DNA of 64,000 nucleotides, from the NCBI RefSeq assembly GCF_017301735.1, contig NZ_CP071090.1, positions 2,532,001-2,596,000 of the forward strand, given 5' to 3'. Position 1 is the stretch's first letter. Every line of letters begins with the position of its first letter. Source of the stretch: Pyxidicoccus parkwaysis (GTDB lineage: Bacteria > Myxococcota > Myxococcia > Myxococcales > Myxococcaceae). The notes beneath the pieces were generated by a model that did no database searches, was not told the origin of the DNA, and saw only the letters and a list, made by a program, of their open reading frames with translations. The translations under genes were made by a program, and so were the position numbers. This document shows, in pieces, positions 56,100 through 64,000 of this stretch.

Positions 56100-56330
56100 G
56101 GTGTGTTGCCTTTCTTCGGAAGGCGCGGGCCGCCAGGGCCCGTCCGTCTTCGAGAAGGAAGATGCGACAGCGCCCCCCACCTCACCAGACGAGGAATCTG
56201 GGAAGGACTGTTCCGCCCATGGAACAAACGCGGCGACGTGCAGGCGGATGGGCCCACGTCACCGCGCCGGCTGCCCGGCACCCGTCGCTTCGGCGAGAAG
56301 TTCGACGCCGTGGCGCGTAGTCTTTCGCCG

Positions 56331-57554
56331 ATGATTCGTGCCCGCCCGATTGCCGCCGACCGCCCCGAGGACCTGCTGCTGGCCTTCTTGCGGATGGGGC
56401 TGTCCCCGGCGGCCCGCGACGAGTTGCTGGCGAAGCTGCCCCACGTGCAGTTGCTGCTCACCGGGCTGACGGAGGACGTGGTCCGCTTCCTCGAGTCACG
56501 CTCCGAGGCCACCGCGAAGTACCCCACCTGGCTGCCGGGGGACGCCCGGGCGCGGCCGGGCACGGGGCTGCTCACCGGGCGCCGCGAGCAGATGGAGCGG
56601 CTGGTGGCCGCGGCGCGCGCGAGGACGGCGGCCCTGCCGGAGCTGGCCACCGCGCTGGAGCGCGCCCTGGACGCGGGCCGTCCCCCGGCGGCGCTGGAAT
56701 TGGGCGGGCGCACCTTCGCGTGGGGCTCGCGCACCTACGTCATGGGCATCGTCAACGTGACGCCGGACAGCTTCTCCGACGGCGGCCGCTTCTTCGACGC
56801 GGAGGCCGCCATCGCCCACGGCGTGGCGCTGGCGGAGGCCGGCGCGGACCTGCTGGATGTGGGTGGGGAGTCCACCCGGCCGGGCGCGCAGGCGGTGGGC
56901 GAGGAGGAGGAGGTGGCGCGGGTGCTGCCCGTCATCCAGGGCCTGCGCGCGCGCACGTCCGTGCCCCTCTCCGTGGACACCACCAAGGCCGCCGTGGCGC
57001 GCGAGGCGCTGAAGGCGGGCGCGCACCTCGTCAACGACGTCACCGGCTTCACCGCGGACCCGCAGTTGCCCCGCGTGGTGGCCGAGGCGGGCGCGGCCTG
57101 TTGCCTCATGCACATCCAGGGCACGCCGGCCACCATGCAGCAGGCGCCGCGCTACGACGACCTGGTGGACGACGTGCTGGCCTTCCTGGAGGGCGCCGAG
57201 GCGCGGGCGGTGGCGGCGGGGATTGCTCGCGAGCGCATCCTGCTGGACCCGGGCATCGGCTTCGGCAAGACGTTCGACCACAACCTCTTCCTGCTGCGCC
57301 GCCTGGGCGAGCTGCGCGTGCTCGGACGGCCGTTGCTGTTGGGCACCAGCCGGAAGGGCTTCCTCGGGAAGCTCACGGGGGGCAAGCCGGCCGCCGAGCG
57401 GCTGGCCGCGACGCTGGGCTCGGTGGCGGCCATGGCCGTGCTGGGCGGGGCCGACGTGGTGCGGGTGCACGACGTGGCGGAGGCCCGGGACGCCCTGGCC
57501 GTGGCGGATGCCATCCGGCAAGGAATGGAGGGTGGCCTGCTCTATGGCCGGTAA
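56331..57554 (+). CDS. folP: dihydropteroate synthase with N-terminal extension
   Basis: 407 aa from ATG 56331. Residues ~140-400 are DHPS: YVMGIVNVTPDSFSDGGRFFD, LDVGGESTRPGA, PLSVDTTKAAVAREALKAGAHLVNDVTG, LMHIQGTPATMQ, RILLDPGIGFGKTFDHNL, LLGTSRKGFLG, HDVAEARDAL. It joins pABA to pterin pyrophosphate in folate synthesis. Typical FolP is ~280 aa; the extra ~130 N-terminal residues (RPEDLLLAFLRMGLSPAARDELLAKL.. AALELGGRTFAWG) have no recognised domain. Heads the folP-glmM-pdxJ-acpS-nnr-tsaE series. Confidence 0.95.
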   Translation: MIRARPIAADRPEDLLLAFLRMGLSPAARDELLAKLPHVQLLLTGLTEDVVRFLESRSEATAKYPTWLPGDARARPGTGLLTGRREQMERLVAAARARTAALPELATALERALDAGRPPAALELGGRTFAWGSRTYVMGIVNVTPDSFSDGGRFFDAEAAIAHGVALAEAGADLLDVGGESTRPGAQAVGEEEEVARVLPVIQGLRARTSVPLSVDTTKAAVAREALKAGAHLVNDVTGFTADPQLPRVVAEAGAACCLMHIQGTPATMQQAPRYDDLVDDVLAFLEGAEARAVAAGIARERILLDPGIGFGKTFDHNLFLLRRLGELRVLGRPLLLGTSRKGFLGKLTGGKPAAERLAATLGSVAAMAVLGGADVVRVHDVAEARDALAVADAIRQGMEGGLLYGR

Positions 57555-57766
57555 TTTGGTGTGGCTTTCAGTCCTCGGTGTGTGGACTTGCGGGCACCAC
57601 CGGACAGCGGCCAGGGAGGCACTGTGAGGCTCCCATCGCTCTCATGGGACTCGTGGCACGAGGCCGCCGGAACCCGGCAGCGGTGTTGGTACTGATTTCG
57701 CAACCTCCTTGAGGCTGATAAGCCTGCATGCCTGGGCGGTTGCCCAGGGGGCACCGGGCCCGTAGC

Positions 57767-57796
57767 TTCGGGCTCGGACAGAGGGCGGGGTATAAG
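57767..57796 (+). promoter_or_regulatory. possible glmM promoter
   Basis: TTCGGG (57767-57772), 18 bp, TATAAG (57791-57796), start predicted near 57803, 49 bp before glmM. The rest of the 297-bp folP-glmM gap shows only a small CTGGGC/GCCCAG hairpin near 57731-57746. Confidence 0.45.
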
Positions 57797-57851
57797 CCCC
57801 GACGTCGAGCGGCCGGCGCAGGCCCGGCGTGGGAAAGGTGGAGCGGCACAC

Positions 57852-59246
57852 ATGGCGTACAGGATGAACATGCCTCCCAAGGAGGAGCGGGCGTCGCAGA
57901 AGCTGTTCGGTACGGACGGCGTGCGCGGCAAGGCGAACGTCTACCCGATGACGGCCGAGGTGGCGATGCAGCTCGGGCGTGCGCTCGCGTTCCTCATCCG
58001 CAACGGCCCGCACCGGCACCGCGTCATCATCGGCAAGGACACGCGGCTGTCGGGCTACATGCTCGAGCAGGCGCTGGCCGCCGGCATCATCTCCATGGGC
58101 GTGGACGTGGAGCTCGTGGGCCCGCTGCCGACGCCGGGCATCTCCAACCTCACCACCTCCATGCGGGCGGACGCGGGCGCGGTCATCTCCGCGTCGCACA
58201 ACCCCTACGAGGACAACGGCATCAAGTTCTTCTGGCGCGACGGCTTCAAGCTGCCGGACGAGACGGAGGGCAAGATTGAGGAGCTGGTGTCCAGCGGCTC
58301 CATCGACTCCATCCGTCCCACGGCCACGAAGATTGGCCGGGCGTTCCGCATGGAGGACGCGCGCGGCCGTTACATCGTCTACCTGAAGGCCACCTTCCCG
58401 CGCGAGCTGACGCTGGAGGGGATGACCATCGTCGTCGACTGCGCCAACGGCGCGGCCTACAGGACGGCGCCCGCGGTGCTGGAGGAGCTGGGCGCCAAGG
58501 TCATCACCCTGGGAGTGAACCCGGACGGAAAGAACATCAACCACAAGTGCGGCGCGCTCTTCCCGGAGAACCTGGCGCGCACGGTGGTGAAGCACGGCGC
58601 CCACCTGGGCATCGCCCTGGACGGCGACGCGGACCGCCTCATCGTCGTGGACGAGAAGGGCAAGGTGGTGGACGGCGACGCCATCATGGCCATCTGCACG
58701 GGCGAGCTCGTCGCGCGCAAGCAGCTCAAGAAGAAGACGCTCGTGTCCACGGTGATGAGCAACATCGGCCTGGAGCGCGCGGTGTCTCGCTGGGGCGTGA
58801 AGGTGGCTCGCACCCGCGTGGGCGACCGCTACGTCGTCGATGAGATGCGCCGCAACGGCTACAACCTGGGCGGCGAGCAGAGCGGTCACCTCATCTTCCT
58901 GGACCACACCACCACCGGCGACGGCACGCTGGCCGCGCTGCAGCTGTTGGCCGTCATGTGCCGCCAGGGCAAGCCGCTGAGCGAGCTGGCCTCCATCTTC
59001 GAGCCGGTGCCGCAGACGCTGGTCAACGTGGTGGTGAAGCAGAAGAAGGAGCTGGGCGAGCTGCCGGAGGTGATGAAGGTCATCAAGAGCGTGGAGCAGC
59101 GACTGGGCAACGACGGGCGCGTGCTGGTGCGCTTCTCCGGTACGGAGCCCAAGGTGCGCGTGCTCATCGAGGGCGAGGACGCCGCGCGCAACGAGGCGTA
59201 CGCCAAGGAGATTGCCCAGGCGCTCTCCAAGTCGCTCAACGGCTGA
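57852..59246 (+). CDS. glmM: phosphoglucosamine mutase
   Basis: 464 aa from ATG 57852 with AAGGTGGAG upstream. Phosphohexomutase: [11 protein letters not shown], the phosphoserine loop [16 protein letters not shown], metal site DGDADRLI, substrate loop [10 protein letters not shown], and the C-terminal [15 protein letters not shown]. Converts GlcN-6-P to GlcN-1-P for UDP-GlcNAc, peptidoglycan and LPS synthesis. It has ~12 extra N-terminal residues relative to E. coli GlmM. Confidence 0.98.
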   Translation: MAYRMNMPPKEERASQKLFGTDGVRGKANVYPMTAEVAMQLGRALAFLIRNGPHRHRVIIGKDTRLSGYMLEQALAAGIISMGVDVELVGPLPTPGISNLTTSMRADAGAVISASHNPYEDNGIKFFWRDGFKLPDETEGKIEELVSSGSIDSIRPTATKIGRAFRMEDARGRYIVYLKATFPRELTLEGMTIVVDCANGAAYRTAPAVLEELGAKVITLGVNPDGKNINHKCGALFPENLARTVVKHGAHLGIALDGDADRLIVVDEKGKVVDGDAIMAICTGELVARKQLKKKTLVSTVMSNIGLERAVSRWGVKVARTRVGDRYVVDEMRRNGYNLGGEQSGHLIFLDHTTTGDGTLAALQLLAVMCRQGKPLSELASIFEPVPQTLVNVVVKQKKELGELPEVMKVIKSVEQRLGNDGRVLVRFSGTEPKVRVLIEGEDAARNEAYAKEIAQALSKSLNG

Positions 59247-59358
59247 GTCCTTCCGCTTCACAGCGGTTGACTTCCGGACGCCGGCCGCGAAAAGAAGGGC
59301 CGGCGCGTACCGGGGCCATCGACAATCCCGCGCTCGCGCGCCAAGCGAGGTGCGGTCG

Positions 59359-60084
59359 ATGGGACAGCGACTGGGTGTCAACGTGGACCATGTGGCGACG
59401 CTGCGTCAGGCGCGGCGCACCACGTACCCGGATCCGGTGACGGCGGCGGCCATGGCGGAGCTCGCCGGCGCGCAGCAGATCACCATCCACCTGCGTGAGG
59501 ACCGGCGGCACATCCAGGACCGGGATTTGCGCATCCTCCGCGAGACGGTGCAGACGCTGCTCAACCTCGAGATGGCGGCCACCGCGGAGATGGTGAAGAT
59601 TGCCTACGAGCACAAGCCGGACGTGGTGACGCTGGTGCCCGAGCGGCGCGAGGAGCTCACCACCGAGGGCGGTCTCGAGGTGGCCGGCCAGCGCGAGCAC
59701 ATCGCCAAAATCATCAAGAACCTCAAGGACGGCGAGATTGCCGTCTCGCTGTTCATCGACCCGGACCTGGACCAGGTGCGCGCGTCGCACAAGGTGAACG
59801 CGGACCGCATCGAGCTGCACACCGGCCGCTACTGCGAGGCGCGCAACGAGAAGGAGCGCGCGAGGGAATTGGCGCGCATCGTGGACGCGGCCAAGGCGGC
59901 GGCGAAGCTGGGCATGGGCGTGGCCGCGGGCCACGGGCTCAACTACGACAACGTGCACGCCATCGCCCGCATCACCGAGATTGACGAGCTGAACATCGGC
60001 CACGCGATTGTCGCGCGCGCGGTGCTGGTGGGCTTCGACCGCGCGGTGCGCGAGATGTTGGACCTGATGCGCAACCCGGGGTAG
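59359..60084 (+). CDS. pdxJ: pyridoxine 5'-phosphate synthase
   Basis: 241 aa from ATG 59359 with GAGGTG 7 bp upstream. TIM barrel: [99 protein letters not shown]. Condenses 1-deoxyxylulose-5-P with 3-amino-2-oxopropyl phosphate to PNP, the vitamin B6 core. PLP made by this route is used by KamD in this same window. Next gene starts 6 bp later. Confidence 0.97.
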   Translation: MGQRLGVNVDHVATLRQARRTTYPDPVTAAAMAELAGAQQITIHLREDRRHIQDRDLRILRETVQTLLNLEMAATAEMVKIAYEHKPDVVTLVPERREELTTEGGLEVAGQREHIAKIIKNLKDGEIAVSLFIDPDLDQVRASHKVNADRIELHTGRYCEARNEKERARELARIVDAAKAAAKLGMGVAAGHGLNYDNVHAIARITEIDELNIGHAIVARAVLVGFDRAVREMLDLMRNPG

Positions 60085-60090
60085 CGCGGC

Positions 60091-60471
60091 ATGGGAATCG
60101 TCGGCCTCGGCCTCGACATCTGCTCCATCTCCCGGATTCAGCGCATCATGGAGGGCCCGCGTGCGGAGGCCTTCCTGAACCGCGTGTACACGGAAGGCGA
60201 GCGGGCGCTGTGTGGCGGCCGGGCCGACGCGGCCAGCGCGTACGCGGCGCGGTTCGCCGCGAAGGAAGCGCTGGTGAAGGCGCTGGGCGCTCCGCCCGGC
60301 ATCCGGTGGAAGGACATGGAGGTGCGAAGGGACGGCGGGCCGCCGTACTTCGCGCTCTCCGGCGTGGCGCGCGAGGTGATGGAAGCGCGCGGGCTGGAGG
60401 CCTTCCTCGCGCTGTCGCATGACGCCGGCGTGGCCGCGGCCACGGTGGTGCTCCAGAAGAAAGGGGAGTGA
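60091..60471 (+). CDS. acpS: holo-[acyl-carrier-protein] synthase
   Basis: 126 aa from ATG 60091. AcpS-type phosphopantetheinyl transferase: GIVGLGLDICSISRIQRIM (metal-binding D), ARFAAKEALVKALG (signature with Glu and Lys), RDGGPPYFALSG. Transfers phosphopantetheine from CoA to ACP. A conserved pdxJ-acpS pair is common in bacteria; 6 bp and 3 bp separate it from neighbours. Confidence 0.97.
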   Translation: MGIVGLGLDICSISRIQRIMEGPRAEAFLNRVYTEGERALCGGRADAASAYAARFAAKEALVKALGAPPGIRWKDMEVRRDGGPPYFALSGVAREVMEARGLEAFLALSHDAGVAAATVVLQKKGE

Positions 60472-60474
60472 GCC

Positions 60475-62010
60475 ATGTTGCGCGTCCTCACCGCTGCCCA
60501 GATGCGTGAAGCCGAGCATGACGCCGAAGAGCGTCACGGCATGCCCTCCGCGTTGTTGATGGAGAACGCGGGCCGAGGGCTCGCGGAGGCGGCGCGCGGC
60601 GTGGCCGGGCCCGATGGGCGCTTCACGGTGCTGTGCGGGCCGGGGAACAACGGCGGCGACGGGCTGGTGGCGGCGCGCTTCCTCCAGGAGGGCGGGGCGC
60701 GCGTCACGGTGGTGCTGGTGGGGGACGCGGCGAAGCTGACGGTAGAGGCGAAGCGGAACCTGTCGGCGCTGAAGGCCTTCGGGGTGGTGCCGCGCTCGCT
60801 GGCGTCGCTGCCGGAGCTGGGGCTGGGGGACGTGGTGGTGGACGCGCTGTTCGGCACGGGGTTGAGCCGCGCGCCGACAGGCGAGTTCGCGGAGGCGATT
60901 GGTGCCATCACCCGCTGGTGGAACGCGGGGGCGAAGGTGGTGGCGGCGGACGTGCCGTCGGGCCTGCGGAGCGACACGGGCGAGCCCTTCTCGCCGTGCG
61001 TGGAGGCGGATGTCACGGTGGCCTTCGGCTTCCTCAAGCCGGGGCAGGTATTGGAGCCCGGGGCCTCGCTGTGTGGCCAGGTGAAGCGCGTGGACATCGG
61101 CATGGGCGGCGAGGCGGGGAAGGAGTTGTCCGGCCCGCGCCTCTACGTGGTGGAGGAAGCGGACGCGCGGAGCACGCTGCCCAGGCGCCGGGCGGACTCG
61201 CACAAGGGCACCTTCGGTCACGTGCTCGCGGTGGCGGGGAGCCGGGGCAAGTCGGGCGCGGCGGCGCTGGTGGCGAAGTCGGCGCTGCGCTCGGGCGCGG
61301 GGCTCGTCACGGTGGCGGCGCGCGGAGATGCGCTGGACACGATTCAGTCGCACTCGGCGGAAATCATGGGCACGCCGTTGGACGGCTCGGGTCCGCTGGG
61401 GATGGGTGATTTGGACGCGCTGCTGGCCGCGGCCGAGAACAAGGATGCGCTCGTCATGGGCCCGGGTATTCCGCGCGGCCCGGAGACGGGGAAGCTGATT
61501 GGCGAGCTGTTATCGCGTCTGGAGTTGCCCGCGGTGCTGGACGCAGACGCGCTCAACGCGGTGGCCGAGGACTTGTCCGTGCTGCGACGGGCGAAGGCGC
61601 CGGTGGTGCTCACGCCGCACCCGGGCGAGATGGCGCGGCTGACGGGGAAGTCCACCAAGGACGTGCAGGCGCGGCGACTGGAGGTGGTGAAGCAGCTGGC
61701 GTCGGGGCTCGCGGTGACGGTGGTGCTGAAGGGCGACAGGACGCTCACGGCGCATCCGGATGGACGCGTGTTCATCAACACCACGGGGAACCCGGGCATG
61801 GCCACGGGGGGCTCGGGGGATGTGCTGTCGGGCCTGCTCGGTGCGTTCCTCGCGCAGGGCTTCCCGGTGCCGGATGCGGTGTGGACGGCGGTGTATGCCC
61901 ATGGGCTCGCGGGAGACCTCGCGGCGGCGCGGCGCGGGCAGCTCGGGTTGATTGCGGGGGATTTGGTGGAGCAGGGGCTCTGTGAGGTGTGGACCCGGTG
62001 GGGGCGATGA
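60475..62010 (+). CDS. nnr: bifunctional NAD(P)H-hydrate epimerase/ADP-dependent dehydratase
   Basis: 511 aa from ATG 60475. N-terminal YjeF_N epimerase (residues ~1-215): CGPGNNGGDGLVAARFL, DALFGTGLSRAPTG, DVPSGLRSDTGE. C-terminal ribokinase-like dehydratase (~225-511): KGTFGHVLAVAGSRGKSGAAALVAKSALRSGAGLVT, TPHPGEMARL, VLKGDRTLTAHPDG, NTTGNPGMATGGSGDVLSG with the catalytic Asp. Repairs damaged NAD(P)HX. Overlaps tsaE by 4 bp. Confidence 0.97.
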   Translation: MLRVLTAAQMREAEHDAEERHGMPSALLMENAGRGLAEAARGVAGPDGRFTVLCGPGNNGGDGLVAARFLQEGGARVTVVLVGDAAKLTVEAKRNLSALKAFGVVPRSLASLPELGLGDVVVDALFGTGLSRAPTGEFAEAIGAITRWWNAGAKVVAADVPSGLRSDTGEPFSPCVEADVTVAFGFLKPGQVLEPGASLCGQVKRVDIGMGGEAGKELSGPRLYVVEEADARSTLPRRRADSHKGTFGHVLAVAGSRGKSGAAALVAKSALRSGAGLVTVAARGDALDTIQSHSAEIMGTPLDGSGPLGMGDLDALLAAAENKDALVMGPGIPRGPETGKLIGELLSRLELPAVLDADALNAVAEDLSVLRRAKAPVVLTPHPGEMARLTGKSTKDVQARRLEVVKQLASGLAVTVVLKGDRTLTAHPDGRVFINTTGNPGMATGGSGDVLSGLLGAFLAQGFPVPDAVWTAVYAHGLAGDLAAARRGQLGLIAGDLVEQGLCEVWTRWGR

Positions 62011-62486
62011 GCGGCGCGACGCGCGTGAAGACGCTGCGGCTGTCGTCGCCCGAGGAGACGCATGCCCTGGGCGTGCGTCTGGGCGGGCTGCTCCGGCCGG
62101 GTGACTTCGTGGGTCTGATTGGCGACCTGGGCGCGGGAAAGACGCACCTGGTGCGCGGCGTGGCCGAGGGCGCGGAGGTGCCTCGCTCCGAGGTGGCCAG
62201 CCCCACGTTCGCGATTGTGTATCCGTACTCGGGAAGGATTCCGCTGTACCACGCGGACCTGTACCGGCTGACGAACTACGACGACCTGTACTCCACCGGC
62301 TTCCTCGACATGGTGGAGGCCGGGGACGGAGCCTCGCTGGTGGAGTGGCTGGACCGCATCCCGGAGACCGCGCCTCGCGAGCACCTGCGCGTGATACTGC
62401 GGCACGCGGGCGGAGACGTGCGCGAGCTCACGGCGGAGGCCTTCGGTTCACGGTCGGCGGAGCTGCTCGACGCGTGGCTGAAGTGA
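62007..62486 (+). CDS. tsaE: tRNA threonylcarbamoyladenosine biosynthesis ATPase
   Basis: 159 aa from ATG 62007 (ATGA overlap with nnr). P-loop ATPase: LLRPGDFVGLIGDLGAGKTHLVRGVAEG (Walker A GDLGAGKT), SPTFAIVYPYSGRIPLYHADLYRL, LVEWLDRIPE. With TsaB/TsaD makes t6A at A37 of ANN-decoding tRNAs, including CAT tRNAs. Last gene of the housekeeping series; 180 bp of unremarkable sequence follows. Confidence 0.96.
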   Translation: MSGATRVKTLRLSSPEETHALGVRLGGLLRPGDFVGLIGDLGAGKTHLVRGVAEGAEVPRSEVASPTFAIVYPYSGRIPLYHADLYRLTNYDDLYSTGFLDMVEAGDGASLVEWLDRIPETAPREHLRVILRHAGGDVRELTAEAFGSRSAELLDAWLK

Positions 62487-62666
62487 TGAGCTAGGGCTGC
62501 ATTGCCGAACTTCCGTTGCTTTCGCGATTCAATGGCACCTGTGTGCCGGCTGCGCATGAGTCGCGGTTGCTGAGGACCGAGCAGGACCGTGGAGGGGCCG
62601 AGGGGAAGCGCGGTAGGGTGTGCTTCCACCTTGTTGGCGCACCACCTCTGCTCGGGAGCTCATTGA

Positions 62667-63848
62667 ATGAACGCGCTGCGCACCTGGATTCTCTGTGGAC
62701 TGCTCGCCAGTGGCTGTGCCACGGCGCCGGCTCCTCGCGAAGAGTCGCCCGCTCCCAGCACCGCCGCGCTGGATGCCGAAGCGGCGCGCGCGATGGCCGC
62801 GACGGGCGCGAAGGGGCTCGCGATTGCGGTCATCGACGACGGACGCGTGGTGGCGACCCGGGCCTACGGCGCGCGCAATGCGAAGGGCGAGCCGCTGCAG
62901 ACGGACACGGTGATGTACGGCGCTTCCATCACCAAGACGCTCTTCGCCTACGTCGTGGGGCAGTTGGCGGACGAGAAGCGAATCGACCTCGATGCTTCGA
63001 TTGCCCGGTACCTGGACAAGCCGCTGCCCGACTACCCGGACGAGGACCGTTACTCGACGTGGTCGAACCTGGCGGGTGACGAGCGCTGGCGGGCCATTAC
63101 GCCGCGCATCCTGCTCACGCATAGCTCGGGCTTCGCCAACTTCGGCTTCCTCGAGCCCGACGGCAGGCTGCGCATCCACTTCGCACCCGGCAGCCGCTAC
63201 GCGTACTCCGGTGACGGACTCATCCTGATGCAGTTCGTGCTCGAACGCGGGCTCGGGCTGGACGTGGGCGCCGAGATGCAGAAGCGCGTGTTCGACCGTT
63301 TCGGCATGCGCAACACCAGCATGGTGTGGCGGCCGGACTTCGCTCGCAATCTGGCCGATGGCTGGAAGGCCGAGGGCGGGGTGGAGCCGCACGACGAACG
63401 CAGCAGGGTGCGCGCGGCCGGTTCGATGGACACCACCCTCGACGACCTGTCGCGCTTCGCGGCCGCGCTGGTGCGCGGTGAGGGCTTGTCGCCACAGGCC
63501 TTCGCCGAGATGACCCGGCCGCAGCTTGCAATCACCACCCCGAGCCAGTTCCCCACGCTGCAGGACGAATTGCCGCCGGAGCAGCGGCGCAAGGACCTGG
63601 CAGCGGGCCTGGGCGTGGTGGTGTTCGACGGTCCGCAGGGGCGTGGGTTCTTCAAGACGGGTCACAACGACAGCACTGGCAACGTGCTCGTGTGCCTGCC
63701 GCGCGGACGCCGCTGCGTGCTCATCCTGTCCAACGACGTGCGTGCCGAGGCCGCGTTCCCGCAGTTGGTGCGCTTCGTGCTGGGCGAAGCCGGCGTGCCC
63801 TGGGATTGGGAGTACGGCAGCGACATGACGTTCTGGGACGGCCGCTGA
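62667..63848 (+). CDS. beta-lactamase-fold serine hydrolase lipoprotein
   Basis: 393 aa from ATG 62667. Lipoprotein signal MNALRTWILCGLLASGC. Class C beta-lactamase/esterase EstB family: SxxK as ASITKTL near residue 91, Y-S-G in the second motif (RYAYSGDGLILMQFVLERGLG), LTHSSGFANF, and a late HxG-like SFFKTGHND. Penicillin-binding, esterase or D-aminopeptidase activity possible; substrate unknown. Codon GC3 is slightly lower than neighbours at 63.2-63.6 kb, perhaps horizontally acquired. Confidence 0.88.
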   Translation: MNALRTWILCGLLASGCATAPAPREESPAPSTAALDAEAARAMAATGAKGLAIAVIDDGRVVATRAYGARNAKGEPLQTDTVMYGASITKTLFAYVVGQLADEKRIDLDASIARYLDKPLPDYPDEDRYSTWSNLAGDERWRAITPRILLTHSSGFANFGFLEPDGRLRIHFAPGSRYAYSGDGLILMQFVLERGLGLDVGAEMQKRVFDRFGMRNTSMVWRPDFARNLADGWKAEGGVEPHDERSRVRAAGSMDTTLDDLSRFAAALVRGEGLSPQAFAEMTRPQLAITTPSQFPTLQDELPPEQRRKDLAAGLGVVVFDGPQGRGFFKTGHNDSTGNVLVCLPRGRRCVLILSNDVRAEAAFPQLVRFVLGEAGVPWDWEYGSDMTFWDGR

Positions 63849-63893
63849 GCTCGGCCTGGGCGCGACACACTGCCTGCGTCGGTCAGAAGAGGG

Positions 63894-64000
63894 CTATCCC
63901 GCCATCTTGCGGAACGCGCCGGGCCCCACGCCGACCACGCGCTTGAAGGCCTTCGCGAACGCGGCCTCGGCCGTGTAGCCCACGCGCGAGGCCACCTCGC
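63894..64000 (-). CDS. AraC-family regulator, C-terminal HTH (5' end outside window)
   Basis: Minus-strand frame open to the window edge and ending at TAG 63896-63894. Visible residues EVASRVGYTAEAAFAKAFKRVVGVGPGAFRKMAG are the second helix-turn-helix of an AraC/XylS DNA-binding domain (GY..E.AF..AFK...G..P..FR). Everything upstream, including the sensor domain, is outside. Convergent with the serine hydrolase. Confidence 0.85.
   Translation of the reverse strand, partial: EVASRVGYTAEAAFAKAFKRVVGVGPGAFRKMAG

Overview
The window is about 70% GC, has strong third-position GC bias and dense gene packing, and reads as the chromosome of a fruiting myxobacterium (Myxococcaceae: Myxococcus, Corallococcus or Pyxidicoccus type). 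Lineage markers are a DUSAM-domain protein, a DUF2381 protein next to a Ser/Thr kinase, and tandem TIGR04563-type small ribbon-helix-helix proteins. Genus is inference. I see no IS element, prophage, CRISPR or rRNA.

Layout. 1-5.8 kb: a Cof-type HAD phosphatase (cut by the window edge), divergent from an aldolase-phosphoketolase-acetate kinase operon. 6-9.2 kb: an accessory pocket with a DUSAM gene, a Cys-rich lipoprotein-like gene that looks frameshifted, a tRNA 3'-half fragment, a YeiH-type exporter, a LysR regulator, and a CAT-anticodon tRNA with its own promoter and terminator. 9.5-18.9 kb: two giant cell-surface genes, a BNR-type propeller protein ending in a dockerin-like Ca-loop module and a lipoprotein with 18 tandem Ig-like repeats ending in a possible cohesin-like domain. 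19-28 kb: a Ser/Thr kinase with a sigma-54 promoter candidate plus DUF2381, small lipoproteins, an FHA protein and a PP2C phosphatase fused to a cyclic-nucleotide-binding domain. 28-36 kb: a large carboxypeptidase-regulatory-like repeat protein, coaBC, a thioesterase, a family-4 uracil-DNA glycosylase and an esterase.

36-44 kb holds the core of the anaerobic-type lysine fermentation pathway (kdd, kamD, kamE, kal, kce). It is split by an oppositely oriented periplasmic catalase-ankyrin pair and carries an unknown secreted protein between kamD and kamE. 44-48 kb: an FAD monooxygenase/TetR pair sharing a tetO-like double operator, then an SDR and a methyltransferase. 48-51.4 kb: a Spy-like protein, a DUF6940-like protein, a ChaN-like protein and two TIGR04563 paralogues. 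51.5-51.8 kb: a candidate ~200-nt structured RNA with a near-consensus promoter and an intrinsic terminator. 51.9-62.5 kb: housekeeping genes tilS, ftsH, (pirin), folP, glmM, pdxJ, acpS, nnr, tsaE. The window ends with a beta-lactamase-fold lipoprotein and the C-terminus of an AraC regulator.

Most worth following up: the candidate cohesin/dockerin pair, the structured RNA upstream of tilS, the split lysine cluster with its embedded secreted protein, and the tRNA-half scar beside the DUSAM/lipoprotein pair.
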